Shown here piece by piece: positions 28,980-37,458 of a stretch of 64,000 nt of DNA. The notes under the pieces are model-generated. The model was not told the DNA's origin. It made no database searches and saw nothing but the letters and a program-made list of their open reading frames with translations. The stretch spans positions 2,046,001 through 2,110,000 of the forward strand of contig CBDCCV010000001.1 in the NCBI GenBank assembly GCA_965215025.1, read 5' to 3'. Within the stretch, counting starts at the first letter, position 1; each line of letters begins with the position of its first letter. The translations under genes and the position numbers were made by a program. Source of the DNA: CBDCCV01 sp965215025 (GTDB lineage: Bacteria > Bacteroidota > Rhodothermia > Rhodothermales > Salinibacteraceae).

Positions 28980-29648
28980 ATGCGACGGCGGGGGAGGGAA
29001 TCGTTCTGGAGCCGCGCGGCGTGGCTCGCCGCCGAGGCAGTGGTCGTCTTCGTGGGCGTCTACGCCGCGTTCTGGCTTGACGGCTACCGCGCCGAGCAGC
29101 GCACCGAAGAGCGCCGGCAGCAGATCTACCAAGCGCTGCACGAGGAGATCTCCGAGGTGAACACGGACATAAAGCGGCAACTCCCCGCCGTAGACACCGT
29201 GTTTACAGGGCCGTTCCTGGAGGCTTACGAGGCGGGCGAGCGGCCCATGCCCGAGCCGCTCTTGTACTCCTCGCGCGGCCTCGACACCAGGACGTGGGAG
29301 GCCATGCTGCAATCGGGCGGGTTGGATGCGCTTGACGTTGCTTTCATTCGGGAAGTGGACGACTTTTACGGTTCGCTCGACTACGCCGTTCGCACCTCAG
29401 AAGAGTACCGCGCGCTGAGCGATGCGCTTATTCTGCCGCGATCTGGTGAGGGGACCGCAACCTTCTACGAAGCAGGGGCGAAGCAGCTCAAGGCTCCGTA
29501 CCAGTGGTACCCGAACGCCCTGCGCAGCATCGCGTCCATGATGAAGAACATGCAGCGGAAAGCTGACAGCCTGCAAATGAAGCTCGAAGCGCGGATGGAA
29601 GAGACAAACCCGGCGCCCGCCGCACAAGCAGCAGGGGTGAACCGATGA
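28980..29648 (+). CDS. Hypothetical single-pass membrane protein coupled to obgE
   Basis: A 222-residue protein with one N-terminal membrane helix (about residues 13-32, EAVVVFVGVYAAFWLDGY). A charged coiled-coil-like region follows (RAEQRTEERRQQIYQALHEEI) and then a mostly helical soluble part. The layout resembles the poorly known DUF6090-type proteins of Bacteroidota, but I cannot be sure of the family. Its stop overlaps the obgE start by 4 nt (ATGA), so the two are translated together. Confidence 0.65.
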   Translation: MRRRGRESFWSRAAWLAAEAVVVFVGVYAAFWLDGYRAEQRTEERRQQIYQALHEEISEVNTDIKRQLPAVDTVFTGPFLEAYEAGERPMPEPLLYSSRGLDTRTWEAMLQSGGLDALDVAFIREVDDFYGSLDYAVRTSEEYRALSDALILPRSGEGTATFYEAGAKQLKAPYQWYPNALRSIASMMKNMQRKADSLQMKLEARMEETNPAPAAQAAGVNR

Positions 29649-30670
29649 AATTCGTAGACTACGTCAAGGTCCGCGTCAAAAGCGGGAAGGGGGGCGCCGG
29701 GGCGGTGAGCTTCCGGCGCGAGAAGTACGAGGCGCGCGGCGGACCCAACGGCGGCGACGGCGGCGCGGGCGGCTCCGTCTACCTCCTGGCCGACGAGCAC
29801 CTCTACACGCTCATGGACTTCCGCTACAACCCGCGCCACTTCGCCGAGAACGGCAGTCCCGGCGCCTCACAGAACAAGCAGGGGAAGTCCGGCGAGGACG
29901 TCGTGCTGCGCGTCCCGCCCGGCACCGTCGCCAAAGACGTGCAGACGGGCGAGACGCTGGGCGAGGTCGTCGAGCCGGGTGACCGGTTCCTGCTCGTAGA
30001 AGGCGGGCGCGGCGGGAAGGGGAACGCCTTTTTCAAATCCTCCACGAACCGCGCCCCGCGCAAGGCGCAGCCCGGCGAGAAGGGCGAGGAGAAAGAGATC
30101 GCCCTCGAACTCAAGCTCCTGGCCGACGTCGGCCTCGTCGGCTTCCCGAACGCGGGGAAATCTACGCTCATCGCCGCGCTCTCCGCCGCCGAGCCGAAAA
30201 GGGCGGATTACCCCTTCACCACGCTCGAGCCGAGCCTCGGCATGGTGTACGTGGGCGAGAACGAGTCGTTCGTGATGGCCGATCTGCCGGGCATCATCGA
30301 GGGCGCGAGCGAGGGCAAGGGCCTCGGCCTGCGCTTTCTGCGCCACATCGAGCGCAACGCCGTGCTGCTCTTCCTCATCCCCATCACGGCCAAAGACCTC
30401 GCCGGCGAGTACCGGACGCTCCTGGGCGAACTCGAAGCCTACAAGCCCGAACTCCTCGACAAGCCGCGCCTCGTTGCCATCTCGAAGATTGATCTTTTGC
30501 CTGAGGAAGAACGCAGCCTCTTGCCCGAAATCGTCAAAGACGAGTTCGACGAAGGCGTGGAGCTTCTGCCGATCAGCGCCGTGGCGCAGATGAGCCTGGA
30601 AAAACTCAGGCGCCGCCTCTTCGAGCACGTGGCCGGGACGCGCGCGCGCCGCGCCGAGGTGGGCCAATGA
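29645..30670 (+). CDS. obgE: Obg/CgtA GTPase
   Basis: A 341-residue Obg GTPase, essential in most bacteria, which acts in late assembly of the 50S ribosomal subunit and in stress signalling. The glycine-rich Obg fold fills residues 1-157. The G domain shows G1 GFPNAGKS (166-173), the switch-region YPFTTLEP, G3 DLPGIIEGA and the SKID G4 motif. There is no extra C-terminal OCT domain; the end is short and basic. It overlaps its upstream and downstream neighbours by 4 nt each. Confidence 0.96.
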   Translation: MKFVDYVKVRVKSGKGGAGAVSFRREKYEARGGPNGGDGGAGGSVYLLADEHLYTLMDFRYNPRHFAENGSPGASQNKQGKSGEDVVLRVPPGTVAKDVQTGETLGEVVEPGDRFLLVEGGRGGKGNAFFKSSTNRAPRKAQPGEKGEEKEIALELKLLADVGLVGFPNAGKSTLIAALSAAEPKRADYPFTTLEPSLGMVYVGENESFVMADLPGIIEGASEGKGLGLRFLRHIERNAVLLFLIPITAKDLAGEYRTLLGELEAYKPELLDKPRLVAISKIDLLPEEERSLLPEIVKDEFDEGVELLPISAVAQMSLEKLRRRLFEHVAGTRARRAEVGQ

Positions 30671-31812
30671 GCTTGTTCGATTCCAGCCGCTTCGACGCTT
30701 CGGCGCCGTCAGACGAGCCGGCCGAGCAGCAGGCGCTCGTGGCCCTCTCGCTCGTGCCGGGCGTGGGGCCGGGACGCATCCGCAGCCTCTTGGCGCGCTT
30801 CGGGACGGCGGAGGCGGTGATGCACGCCGCGCCCGCCGCCCTGGCCGAGACCGACGGCGTGGGGCCGCAGACGGCACAGGCCATCCGCGCGTTTGACGAC
30901 CACGCCGCCGTCGAGGAGCAGCTTCGCCGCGCCGCGCAGGTGGGCGCCACGCTCGTGGCCGCGTGGGACGAGCGCTTCCCGCGCCTCCTCCGGCAGATCT
31001 ACGACCCGCCCGCCTTTTTGTGGATGCGCGGCGACCTCCAGCCCAAGGACGAGCGCGCCGTCGCCATCGTGGGGACGCGCCGGTGCACCGAGTACGGGCG
31101 GCAGCAGGCGCGCCGCTTTAGCGCGGAGCTGGCCGGGCGGGGCTTCACCATCGTGAGCGGGCTGGCGTACGGGATCGACGCGGCGGCGCACGCGGCCGCG
31201 CTCGAAGCGGGTGGGCGCACGGTAGCCGTCTTAGGCTCGGGCGTGGACCGCATCTACCCGGCCCGTCACACGCGGATGGCGCACGAGATCATCCAAGGGC
31301 AGGGCGCGGTGATCAGCGAGTACGCGCTTGGCGCCGCGCCCGACGCGCCCAACTTCCCGCGCCGCAACCGCATCATCAGCGGGATGACGCTCGGCACGCT
31401 CGTCGTCGAAGCGCACGAGACGGGCGGCGCGCTCATCACTGCGCGCCTGGCGACAGAGCAGAACCGCGAGGTCTTTGCCGTGCCCAGCCCCGTGCACAGC
31501 GCCGCCGGCACCGGCACGAGCCACCTCATCCAGCGCAGCCACGCCAAGCTCGTCCTCAGCGCCGACGATATTCTCGAAGAACTCGGCGTAGAAAACACCT
31601 CCACGCCGGCGCCCGCCGAGGCCGCCCCGCCGCCCGACCTCAACCCCGTCGAAGAGCGCCTCTACGACGCCCTCGAGGCCGAACCCATCCACATCGACGC
31701 CCTCTGCGAAAAGACGGACCTCGACGCCTCCGACGCGCTCGTCTACCTCCTGAGCCTGGAGTTCAAGGGCCTTGTCCGGCAGATGGCCGGGAAGCAGTTC
31801 TACCGCGTGTGA
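30667..31812 (+). CDS. dprA: DNA processing protein DprA
   Basis: A 381-residue DprA (Smf), which protects incoming single-stranded DNA and loads RecA during natural transformation. An N-terminal helix-hairpin-helix region (VPGVGPGRIRSLLARFG, then GVGPQTAQAI) precedes the Rossmann-type core. The core carries VGTRRCTEYG, GLAYGIDAAAH, LGSGVDRIYPARH and FPRRNRIISGM. A winged-helix tail of about 65 residues completes the protein. The start overlaps the obgE stop by 4 nt. Its presence hints at competence but does not prove it. Confidence 0.95.
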   Translation: MSLFDSSRFDASAPSDEPAEQQALVALSLVPGVGPGRIRSLLARFGTAEAVMHAAPAALAETDGVGPQTAQAIRAFDDHAAVEEQLRRAAQVGATLVAAWDERFPRLLRQIYDPPAFLWMRGDLQPKDERAVAIVGTRRCTEYGRQQARRFSAELAGRGFTIVSGLAYGIDAAAHAAALEAGGRTVAVLGSGVDRIYPARHTRMAHEIIQGQGAVISEYALGAAPDAPNFPRRNRIISGMTLGTLVVEAHETGGALITARLATEQNREVFAVPSPVHSAAGTGTSHLIQRSHAKLVLSADDILEELGVENTSTPAPAEAAPPPDLNPVEERLYDALEAEPIHIDALCEKTDLDASDALVYLLSLEFKGLVRQMAGKQFYRV

Positions 31813-32379
31813 TGGACCGAGGGCGCTTCAAAGACACCTACCGCATCGAGACGGCACGTTGGCCGAGGCACGACTACGCCGCGCCGGGCTGGTACTTTGT
31901 AACGATATGCACGAAAGGGCGCGCTTGCTTCTTCGGGGAGGTGCGTGGCGGGGTGATGGGGTTGTCGGAGGCGGGGTGCACCGTGGCCGAAGAATGGCAG
32001 CGCACGCCGCAGGTGCGCCCTTACGTCTGCCTGGATGCCTGGATCGTGATGCCGAATCACGTGCACGGGCTTGATCGGCATCACATCGGAAACGCCTGCT
32101 GTCGGCACGCCTGCCACCGTAGAGACGCCACGCCGTGACGTCTCTACACCACCGGAGCAAAGGCTGAAACCGCATTCGCTGGGCGCCATGGTGGGGCGGA
32201 TCAAATCTGCCTGCACCAAAAGCATCCGGCGCAGCGGCCTTGCGAGTTTTGCCTGGCAAGCGCGCTTTCACGACCGCGTGGTGCGCAGCGCGCGCGAGCG
32301 GCAGGCCCTCCGCCGCTACATCGCCGAGAATCCGCTGAAGTGGCACCTTGACTGCAACCACCCTGAGCGCCAGCGTTGA
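31812..32379 (+). pseudogene. RAYT (REP-associated tyrosine transposase), frameshifted
   Basis: Two overlapping frames together give a TnpA_REP/Y1 transposase of about 185 residues. The first frame, from ATG 31812, has WYFVTICTKGR and the HUH motif MPNHVHG. The second, from about 32071, continues as IGITSETPAVG and ends with the KPHSLGAMVGRIKSACTK helix and RRYIAENPLKWHLD, which contains the expected catalytic Tyr. A +1 shift at about 32067-32072 joins them. The linker encodes a GTAGAGACG-type hairpin. The start overlaps the dprA stop by 1 nt. It is probably inactive unless the shift is recoded. These enzymes mobilise REP-like palindromes. Confidence 0.85.
32119..32147. repeat. GTAGAGACG-type hairpin inside the RAYT gene
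   Basis: GTAGAGACG (32119-32127) and CGTCTCTAC (32139-32147) form a perfect 9-bp stem with an 11-nt loop. The head is identical to that of the palindrome at 23905-23933. It lies in the variable linker of the transposase coding region, downstream of the frameshift. Confidence 0.8.
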
Positions 32380-32382
32380 CGC

Positions 32383-33477
32383 ATGACCGACGCCCTCCGC
32401 ACCGGCGACCCCGTCACGATCCGCGTGCCGCCTGATTATGACGGCGGCGACCGCCTGGACGCCTACATCGCCGAGCGCGTGGCTGCCTCGCGCACAAAGG
32501 TGCAGAAGAGCATCCGGGCCGGCACGGCAACGGTCAACGGGAAGCCGGAGAAGAAGTCGTACCCCGTCGAGCCGGGCGACGAGATCGTCGTGCGCCTCGT
32601 GAAGCCGCCGCCCATCGGCGCGGAGCCGGAGGCCATCCCGCTCGACATTGCTTACGAGGACGACCACCTGATCGTGGTGAACAAGCCGGCGGGGATGGTG
32701 GTGCATCCGGCCTACGGGCACCGCTCCGGCACGCTCGTCAACGCGCTCCTCCACCACGTCCAGAGCGAGGCCATCGAGGTCGAGGACCTGGACGACGAGG
32801 ACGACCTGGACGACGACGCCGTCGGCCTCTCGACGATGAACGCCGTGCCGGCACGCGAGGGCGACCCCGCCGTACGGCCGGGCATCGTGCACCGCCTCGA
32901 CAAGGACACCTCGGGCCTTTTGGTCGTGGCCAAAACGGACGCCGCGCACCGGAAGCTGGCCGCGCAGTTTGCCGCGCACACGACGCGGCGGCGCTACCTC
33001 GCCCTCGTCTGGGGCGTGCCGCAGCCGCCAAAGGGCATGATCCAAGGCGCCATCGGGCGTGACGCGCGCGACCGTAAGAAGATGGCCGTCGTGCCGGAAG
33101 ACAAAGGCAAATCCGCCACGACGCACTACGAGACGGCTGAGGCCTTTGCGCACACGGCGCTCTTGGCGTTCCGGCTGGAGACGGGCCGCACGCACCAGAT
33201 CCGCGTGCACGCCCGCCACATCGGCCATCCGGTGCTGGGCGACCCGCAGTACGGCGGGCAACGGGTCCAGAGCGGGCCGAGTACGAAAAGCCGCCGCGCC
33301 TTTTTCGCCAACCTGTTTGAAGAGATGCCGCGCCAGGCGCTCCACGCGCAGACGCTCGGCTTCGCGCACCCGGCCACGGGCGAGGCGGTGCGCTTCGAGG
33401 CGCCGCCGCCGGAGGACATGCAGCACGTGCTCCGGCGCCTGCGCGGGGTGGAGGGGGAAGCGCCCTTGGAGTATTAA
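32383..33477 (+). CDS. RluD-family 23S rRNA pseudouridine synthase
   Basis: A 364-residue RluA/RluD-family pseudouridine synthase. An N-terminal S4 RNA-binding domain (about residues 15-75, RLDAYIAERVAASRTKVQKSI) is followed by the catalytic domain with HRLDKDTSGLLVVAKT, where the Asp near residue 172 attacks the target uridine. It continues with LETGRTHQIRVHARHIGHPVLGDPQYGG. An acidic insert of about 30 residues (EDLDDEDDLDDD, near 130-150) separates the early strands and is not typical of the family. The size and S4 domain favour RluD-type activity on helix 69, but the exact site is uncertain. Confidence 0.9.
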   Translation: MTDALRTGDPVTIRVPPDYDGGDRLDAYIAERVAASRTKVQKSIRAGTATVNGKPEKKSYPVEPGDEIVVRLVKPPPIGAEPEAIPLDIAYEDDHLIVVNKPAGMVVHPAYGHRSGTLVNALLHHVQSEAIEVEDLDDEDDLDDDAVGLSTMNAVPAREGDPAVRPGIVHRLDKDTSGLLVVAKTDAAHRKLAAQFAAHTTRRRYLALVWGVPQPPKGMIQGAIGRDARDRKKMAVVPEDKGKSATTHYETAEAFAHTALLAFRLETGRTHQIRVHARHIGHPVLGDPQYGGQRVQSGPSTKSRRAFFANLFEEMPRQALHAQTLGFAHPATGEAVRFEAPPPEDMQHVLRRLRGVEGEAPLEY

Positions 33478-33622
33478 GCCCTTGGAGTATTAAAAAGCCA
33501 TGGACCCAAGCGCGCCCTCGTCGGTGAAGCGAACAAGCGCACAGGCTCCCACGTTTTCCCTCGCTAACAAGGACGGCTCATGCCGACCTCGCTACCCTCT
33601 TCCGGGCTTGCTTGCCGCTTCT

Positions 33623-34111
33623 ATGCCCACGACAACGACGACCGCCCTCCACGACCTCCTGCAGCCGGCCACCGTGCGCATCGGGCTGCCGGGGGCGACG
33701 AAGGAAGAGGTGATTGACGCGATGGTAGATGTCCTGCGTGGGCACCCGGCCGTCGAGGATCTCGAAGCCGTGCGCGAGGCCGTCTGGGCGCGCGAGGCGA
33801 CGATGTCCACGGGCGTGGGCAAAGGCCTCGGCCTGCCGCACGCGAAGACCTCGGCGGCGCGGCGCACCGTGGCCGCCTTCGCCATCACGCGCGCGCCGGT
33901 CGATTTCGGCGCCATCGACGACGCGCCGGTGCGCCTCGTCTTCCTCCTCGTCGGCACCGAGGCGGCCAAGAGCGAGCACATCAAGATCCTGAGCCGCGTC
34001 TCCCGCCTGATGAACCGCGAGGCCTTCCGCGAGCGGCTTCTCCAGGCCGAAAGCCCCGACGAGATCATCGCCCTTTTCGAGGAAGGCGAGACGCGCATCG
34101 CCGCGCAGTAG
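33623..34111 (+). CDS. PTS IIA (fructose/nitrogen-type) domain protein
   Basis: A 162-residue single-domain EIIA protein of the fructose/PtsN type. The phosphoacceptor His73 is in GLGLPHAKT, preceded by the typical REATMSTGVGKG. The later FLLVGTEAAKSEHIKILSRVSRLM also fits the family. There are no EIIB, EIIC, HPr or EI genes nearby, so a regulatory, PtsN-like role is more likely than sugar transport. I chose ATG 33623 because upstream residues are unrelated to the family. The preceding 145 bp after the pseudouridine synthase gene show nothing recognisable. Confidence 0.85.
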   Translation: MPTTTTTALHDLLQPATVRIGLPGATKEEVIDAMVDVLRGHPAVEDLEAVREAVWAREATMSTGVGKGLGLPHAKTSAARRTVAAFAITRAPVDFGAIDDAPVRLVFLLVGTEAAKSEHIKILSRVSRLMNREAFRERLLQAESPDEIIALFEEGETRIAAQ

Positions 34112-34150
34112 CACGTTCACACGTCCCAACGCTCAGCGCCACCCCCAACC

Positions 34151-35464
34151 GTGAGCAGCACCTTCCAGAACATCAAGGGCACCTTCGACGTCCTGCCCGA
34201 CGCCTCGGACCAGGGCGGGACGCCCGTGGCCGCGAGCGCGGCGTGGCGCTACGTTGAGCACAAGATCCGCCAGGTGATGCGCTGCTTCAACCTCGAAGAG
34301 ATCCGCACGCCCGTCTTCGAGCCGGCGGCGCTCGTCGCGCGCGGCGTCGGGCAGGCGACGGACATCGTCCAGAAAGAGATGTTCGCCTTCACCCGCGGTG
34401 AGACGGAGTACGTCCTCCGCCCCGAGATCACGGCGCCGGTGATGCGCGCCTTCTTGCAGCACCACCTCGACCAGCGCGGCGGCGTGCAGAAGCTCTTCTA
34501 CATCGGCCCGTGCTTCCGCGCCGAGCGCCCGCAGAAAGGGCGCTACCGGCAGTTCCACCAGTTCGGCTGCGAACTCCTGGGCGCCTCGGACGCCCGCGCC
34601 GACGCCGAGTGCATCGCGCTCATGCTGGCCGTTTACCGCGCCTTTGATCTCCAAGAGATGCGCCTGCGCATCAACACGCTGGGCGATCCCCAAAGCCGTG
34701 CCCGCTACCGCGACGCGCTCCAAGACTACCTCGCGCCTTTCTCCGACGACCTCTCCGAGACGAGCCGCCGCCGCTTGGAGAAGAATCCGCTCCGCATCCT
34801 CGACACCAAGATCGAGCACGAGCAGAAGCTGCTCGAAGACGCGCCCGCGCTCCTCGACTTCGTGGGCGACGAGAGCCGCGCGCACTACGACGCCGTAAAG
34901 GGCTGGCTGGCCGACCTCGGCATCGCCTATGAGGAGGACCCAGCGCTCGTGCGCGGCCTGGACTACTACACGCGCACGGCGTTTGAGCTGGAAAGCGAGA
35001 GCCTCGGCGCGCAGAGCGCCCTGGCCGGCGGCGGGCGCTACGACCTCCTGGCCGAGACGCTCGGCAGCGGCCAGCCCGTGCCCGCCGTGGGCTTCGCCGC
35101 CGGTATCGAGCGGCTGTTCCTGGCCTTGGACGCCGCCGGCCACGCGCTCCCCGCCGCGCCGGAGCCGGCCGTCTTTTTCGCCGCCATCGGCGAGCGGGCC
35201 GAGCGGTGGGTTTTTGGAAAAGTCCAGGAGCTACGGCTGGCCGGCGTCCACGCAGCCTCCGACCTCAAGGGCCGCTCACTCAAGGCGCAGATGAAGGAGG
35301 CCAACCGGCAGAACGCGTGCTACACCTTCATCATCGGCGAGGACGAGCTATCGGCCGGCCGCGCGCAGGCTAAAGAGATGAAGACGGGTGAGCAGGTCGA
35401 GGTGCCCTTCGACGGACTCCTCGCCTTCCTGCGCGACGAGGACGCCGTGCGCTCGCCTGTTTAA
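34151..35464 (+). CDS. hisS: Histidyl-tRNA synthetase
   Basis: A 437-residue class II aminoacyl-tRNA synthetase that charges tRNA-His. It starts at GTG 34151 with the family opening IKGTFDVLPD. Motif 2 lies in FYIGPCFRAERPQKGRYRQFHQFGCELLG, the histidine-specific LVRGLDYYTRTAFE at about residues 267-280, and motif 3 in FAAGIERLFL. A C-terminal anticodon-binding domain begins near residue 340. An intrinsic terminator follows 26 nt after the stop. Gene and start are well supported despite the absence of a clear Shine-Dalgarno sequence. Confidence 0.95.
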   Translation: MSSTFQNIKGTFDVLPDASDQGGTPVAASAAWRYVEHKIRQVMRCFNLEEIRTPVFEPAALVARGVGQATDIVQKEMFAFTRGETEYVLRPEITAPVMRAFLQHHLDQRGGVQKLFYIGPCFRAERPQKGRYRQFHQFGCELLGASDARADAECIALMLAVYRAFDLQEMRLRINTLGDPQSRARYRDALQDYLAPFSDDLSETSRRRLEKNPLRILDTKIEHEQKLLEDAPALLDFVGDESRAHYDAVKGWLADLGIAYEEDPALVRGLDYYTRTAFELESESLGAQSALAGGGRYDLLAETLGSGQPVPAVGFAAGIERLFLALDAAGHALPAAPEPAVFFAAIGERAERWVFGKVQELRLAGVHAASDLKGRSLKAQMKEANRQNACYTFIIGEDELSAGRAQAKEMKTGEQVEVPFDGLLAFLRDEDAVRSPV

Positions 35465-35490
35465 CCGGCGAAACCCTTGGCGAACGAGTT

Positions 35491-35517
35491 CCCCTCCCGG
35501 ACAGGAGGGGCGTCTTT
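35491..35517 (+). terminator. Rho-independent terminator after hisS
   Basis: CCCCTCC (35491-35497) pairs perfectly with GGAGGGG (35504-35510) around a 6-nt loop, followed by CGTCTTTT. It lies 26 nt downstream of the hisS stop and 47 nt before the lgt start. Confidence 0.8.
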
Positions 35518-35563
35518 TCGGCCTGCTAACCAGTCTCAAGACTACCACACCTCCGCCCGCGCC

Positions 35564-36532
35564 ATGTACCCGCGCCTCGTTGAAATCCCGATCCCGTTCA
35601 GCCCCGGCGGCGTCGAGGCGCTGTCGGTGTACTCCTTTGGCGCCATGCTCGTCGTGGCCGTCCTCACGGCGGCGTGGATGACCGCGCGAGAGCTGGACCG
35701 GATGTACCGCGAGGGCCGCGTGCCAGGCGTGCCGGTCAAGACGGAGGAGAACGGGCGCACGCGCACGCGCCCGGCCTCGCCCTCGATCCTCATGGGCACC
35801 ATTGCGACGCTGGCCGTGATCGCGGGCATCGCCGGCTCGCGCCTCTTTTTCATCCTGGAGAACATGGATCAGTTCGCGCTCGACCCGGTGGGCGTCACCT
35901 TCGGGAGCGGGGGGCTGACGTTTTACGGCGGGCTGCTCCTGGCCGCCGCCGTGCTGGCGTGGTACGTCCGCAAAAAAGGCCTCAACGTGTGGGACTTCGC
36001 CGACGCCTTGGCGCCGGGCCTGATCCTGGCCTACGGCATCGGCCGCATCGGCTGCTACCTCGCCGGCGATGGCGACTGGGGCGTGTGCTCCGACCTGGCC
36101 GAGAAGCCCGACTGGCTCCCGGCCTGGCTCTGGAGCGAGGACTTCTCCAGCAGCATCGTCACCGACAACGTCATCGCCTTCAACGAGCGCCACGGCGACG
36201 TCTGCTCCGCCGCCGCCGACGGCGTCTATCCGACAATGCTCTACGAGTTCTTCGCCGCCGCCGCCATTTGCGGCATCCTGTGGGCGTTCAGGAAGCATCC
36301 CTTTAAGGCGGGCTGGCTCTTCTCGCTCTACCTCGTCTTCAACGGCATCGAGCGCTTCTTCATCGAGAAAATCCGCATCAACCCGGACTACGAGCTTTTC
36401 GGCTTCGTCGTCACGCAGGCCGAGGTGATCGCCGTCCTTATCTTCCTCACTGGCGTGGCCGGCCTCTTCTTCACGTGGAAGCGCGTGGACAAGACGGCGG
36501 CGCGCCCTGCACAGCGCGCGGCCTCCACCTGA
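35564..36532 (+). CDS. lgt: Prolipoprotein diacylglyceryl transferase
   Basis: A 322-residue polytopic inner-membrane enzyme that transfers diacylglycerol to the lipobox Cys of prelipoproteins. This fits the several lipoproteins encoded in this window. Seven membrane segments are expected. The signature region is GIGRIGCYLAGDGDWG (about residues 158-173), with TMLYEFFAAA and IEKIRINP later, the arrangement seen in Bacteroidota Lgt proteins. ATG 35564 begins just before the conserved early membrane region; an upstream frame extension is not family-like. A G-rich palindrome starts immediately after the stop. Confidence 0.92.
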   Translation: MYPRLVEIPIPFSPGGVEALSVYSFGAMLVVAVLTAAWMTARELDRMYREGRVPGVPVKTEENGRTRTRPASPSILMGTIATLAVIAGIAGSRLFFILENMDQFALDPVGVTFGSGGLTFYGGLLLAAAVLAWYVRKKGLNVWDFADALAPGLILAYGIGRIGCYLAGDGDWGVCSDLAEKPDWLPAWLWSEDFSSSIVTDNVIAFNERHGDVCSAAADGVYPTMLYEFFAAAAICGILWAFRKHPFKAGWLFSLYLVFNGIERFFIEKIRINPDYELFGFVVTQAEVIAVLIFLTGVAGLFFTWKRVDKTAARPAQRAAST

Positions 36533-36536
36533 CTGC

Positions 36537-36621
36537 GTATGGGCGGGTGGGCGTGTGGGAGCAGGCTCGATCTCGCGCCTCCTCCCACACGCCTCGCCCC
36601 CTCCCCACACGCCCACACTCA
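36537..36621. repeat. G-rich/C-rich intergenic palindrome, copy B
   Basis: It fills the gap between lgt and the next gene. The G arm (from 36540) reads GGG-C-GGG-T-GGG-CGTGT-GGG, a standard G-quadruplex pattern. The C arm ends 4 nt before the downstream ATG. The inner part pairs well (GCGTGTGGGAG with CTCCCACACGC). Confidence 0.75.
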
Positions 36622-36625
36622 AACG

Positions 36626-37390
36626 ATGCCCGATCCGAAACAAGCCACGCTCATCGCCGGGCGCAAGCCGGTGCTCGAAGCCCTGGAGCGCGAGGCCGCG
36701 CGCGTGGAGAAGGTGATGCTCAAAAAGGGGGCGGGCGGCGGCGAGATCGGCGCGATCCGGCAGGCGGCCCAGGCTGCGGGCGTGCCCGTGCAGTACGTGC
36801 CGGAAGGGAGGCTCAGGCAGGAGGCGCGCGGGGCGAACCACCAGGGCGCCGTGGCCTTCGCCGCGCCCGTGGCGTACCGCGTCCTGGAAGAGATGCTCGC
36901 CGAGATTGCTGGGACGTGGGACGCCGTCCAGGCCAAGAAGCCGCTCCTCCTGGCCATCGACCGGGTGACGGACCCGCACAACTTCGGCGCGATCCTGCGC
37001 AGCGCCGTGGCCGCCGGCGCCGACGGCGTGGTCGTGCCCAAAGGCCACATGGCCCCGCTGAGCGCCGTGGCGATGAAGGCGAGCGCGGGGACGGCGCTGC
37101 GCATCCCCATCGCCCGCGTGGACGATCTGCCGGCGGCGCTTCAGCAGCTCAAGGAGCGGAGCTACTGGGTCTTCGGGGCGGACGGCAGCGGCGACACGTC
37201 AGTGTGGGAGGCGGACTGGGACCGGCCCGTGGCGCTCGTCATCGGGAGCGAGGGGCGGGGGTTGCGCCCGGAGGTGGCCGCTGCGTGCGACCACCTCATC
37301 GCCATCCCGATGCGCGGGCCGGCCGAGTCGCTCAACGCCTCCGTCGCGGCCGGCGTCTTGCTCCTCGCGGCGGCGCGCGTGCGGGCTTAG
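36626..37390 (+). CDS. rlmB: 23S rRNA 2'-O-methyltransferase, RlmB/TrmH family
   Basis: A 254-residue SPOUT methyltransferase that uses S-adenosylmethionine to methylate a ribose of 23S rRNA, most likely G2251. The N-terminal substrate-binding domain (LIAGRKPVLEALE) is followed by the three knot motifs: DRVTDPHNFGAILRSA (about residues 112-127), LVIGSEGRGL and IPMRGPAESLNASVAAG. The precise target is assigned by family resemblance only. ATG 36626 lies directly behind the C-rich arm of copy B. Confidence 0.88.
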   Translation: MPDPKQATLIAGRKPVLEALEREAARVEKVMLKKGAGGGEIGAIRQAAQAAGVPVQYVPEGRLRQEARGANHQGAVAFAAPVAYRVLEEMLAEIAGTWDAVQAKKPLLLAIDRVTDPHNFGAILRSAVAAGADGVVVPKGHMAPLSAVAMKASAGTALRIPIARVDDLPAALQQLKERSYWVFGADGSGDTSVWEADWDRPVALVIGSEGRGLRPEVAAACDHLIAIPMRGPAESLNASVAAGVLLLAAARVRA

Positions 37391-37458
37391 CGCCGCACTG
37401 AAAGCGTTTGGCAAAGCGCGCGCGCCACTTACGTTTTAGAACCAGACGCCGCATCCAC

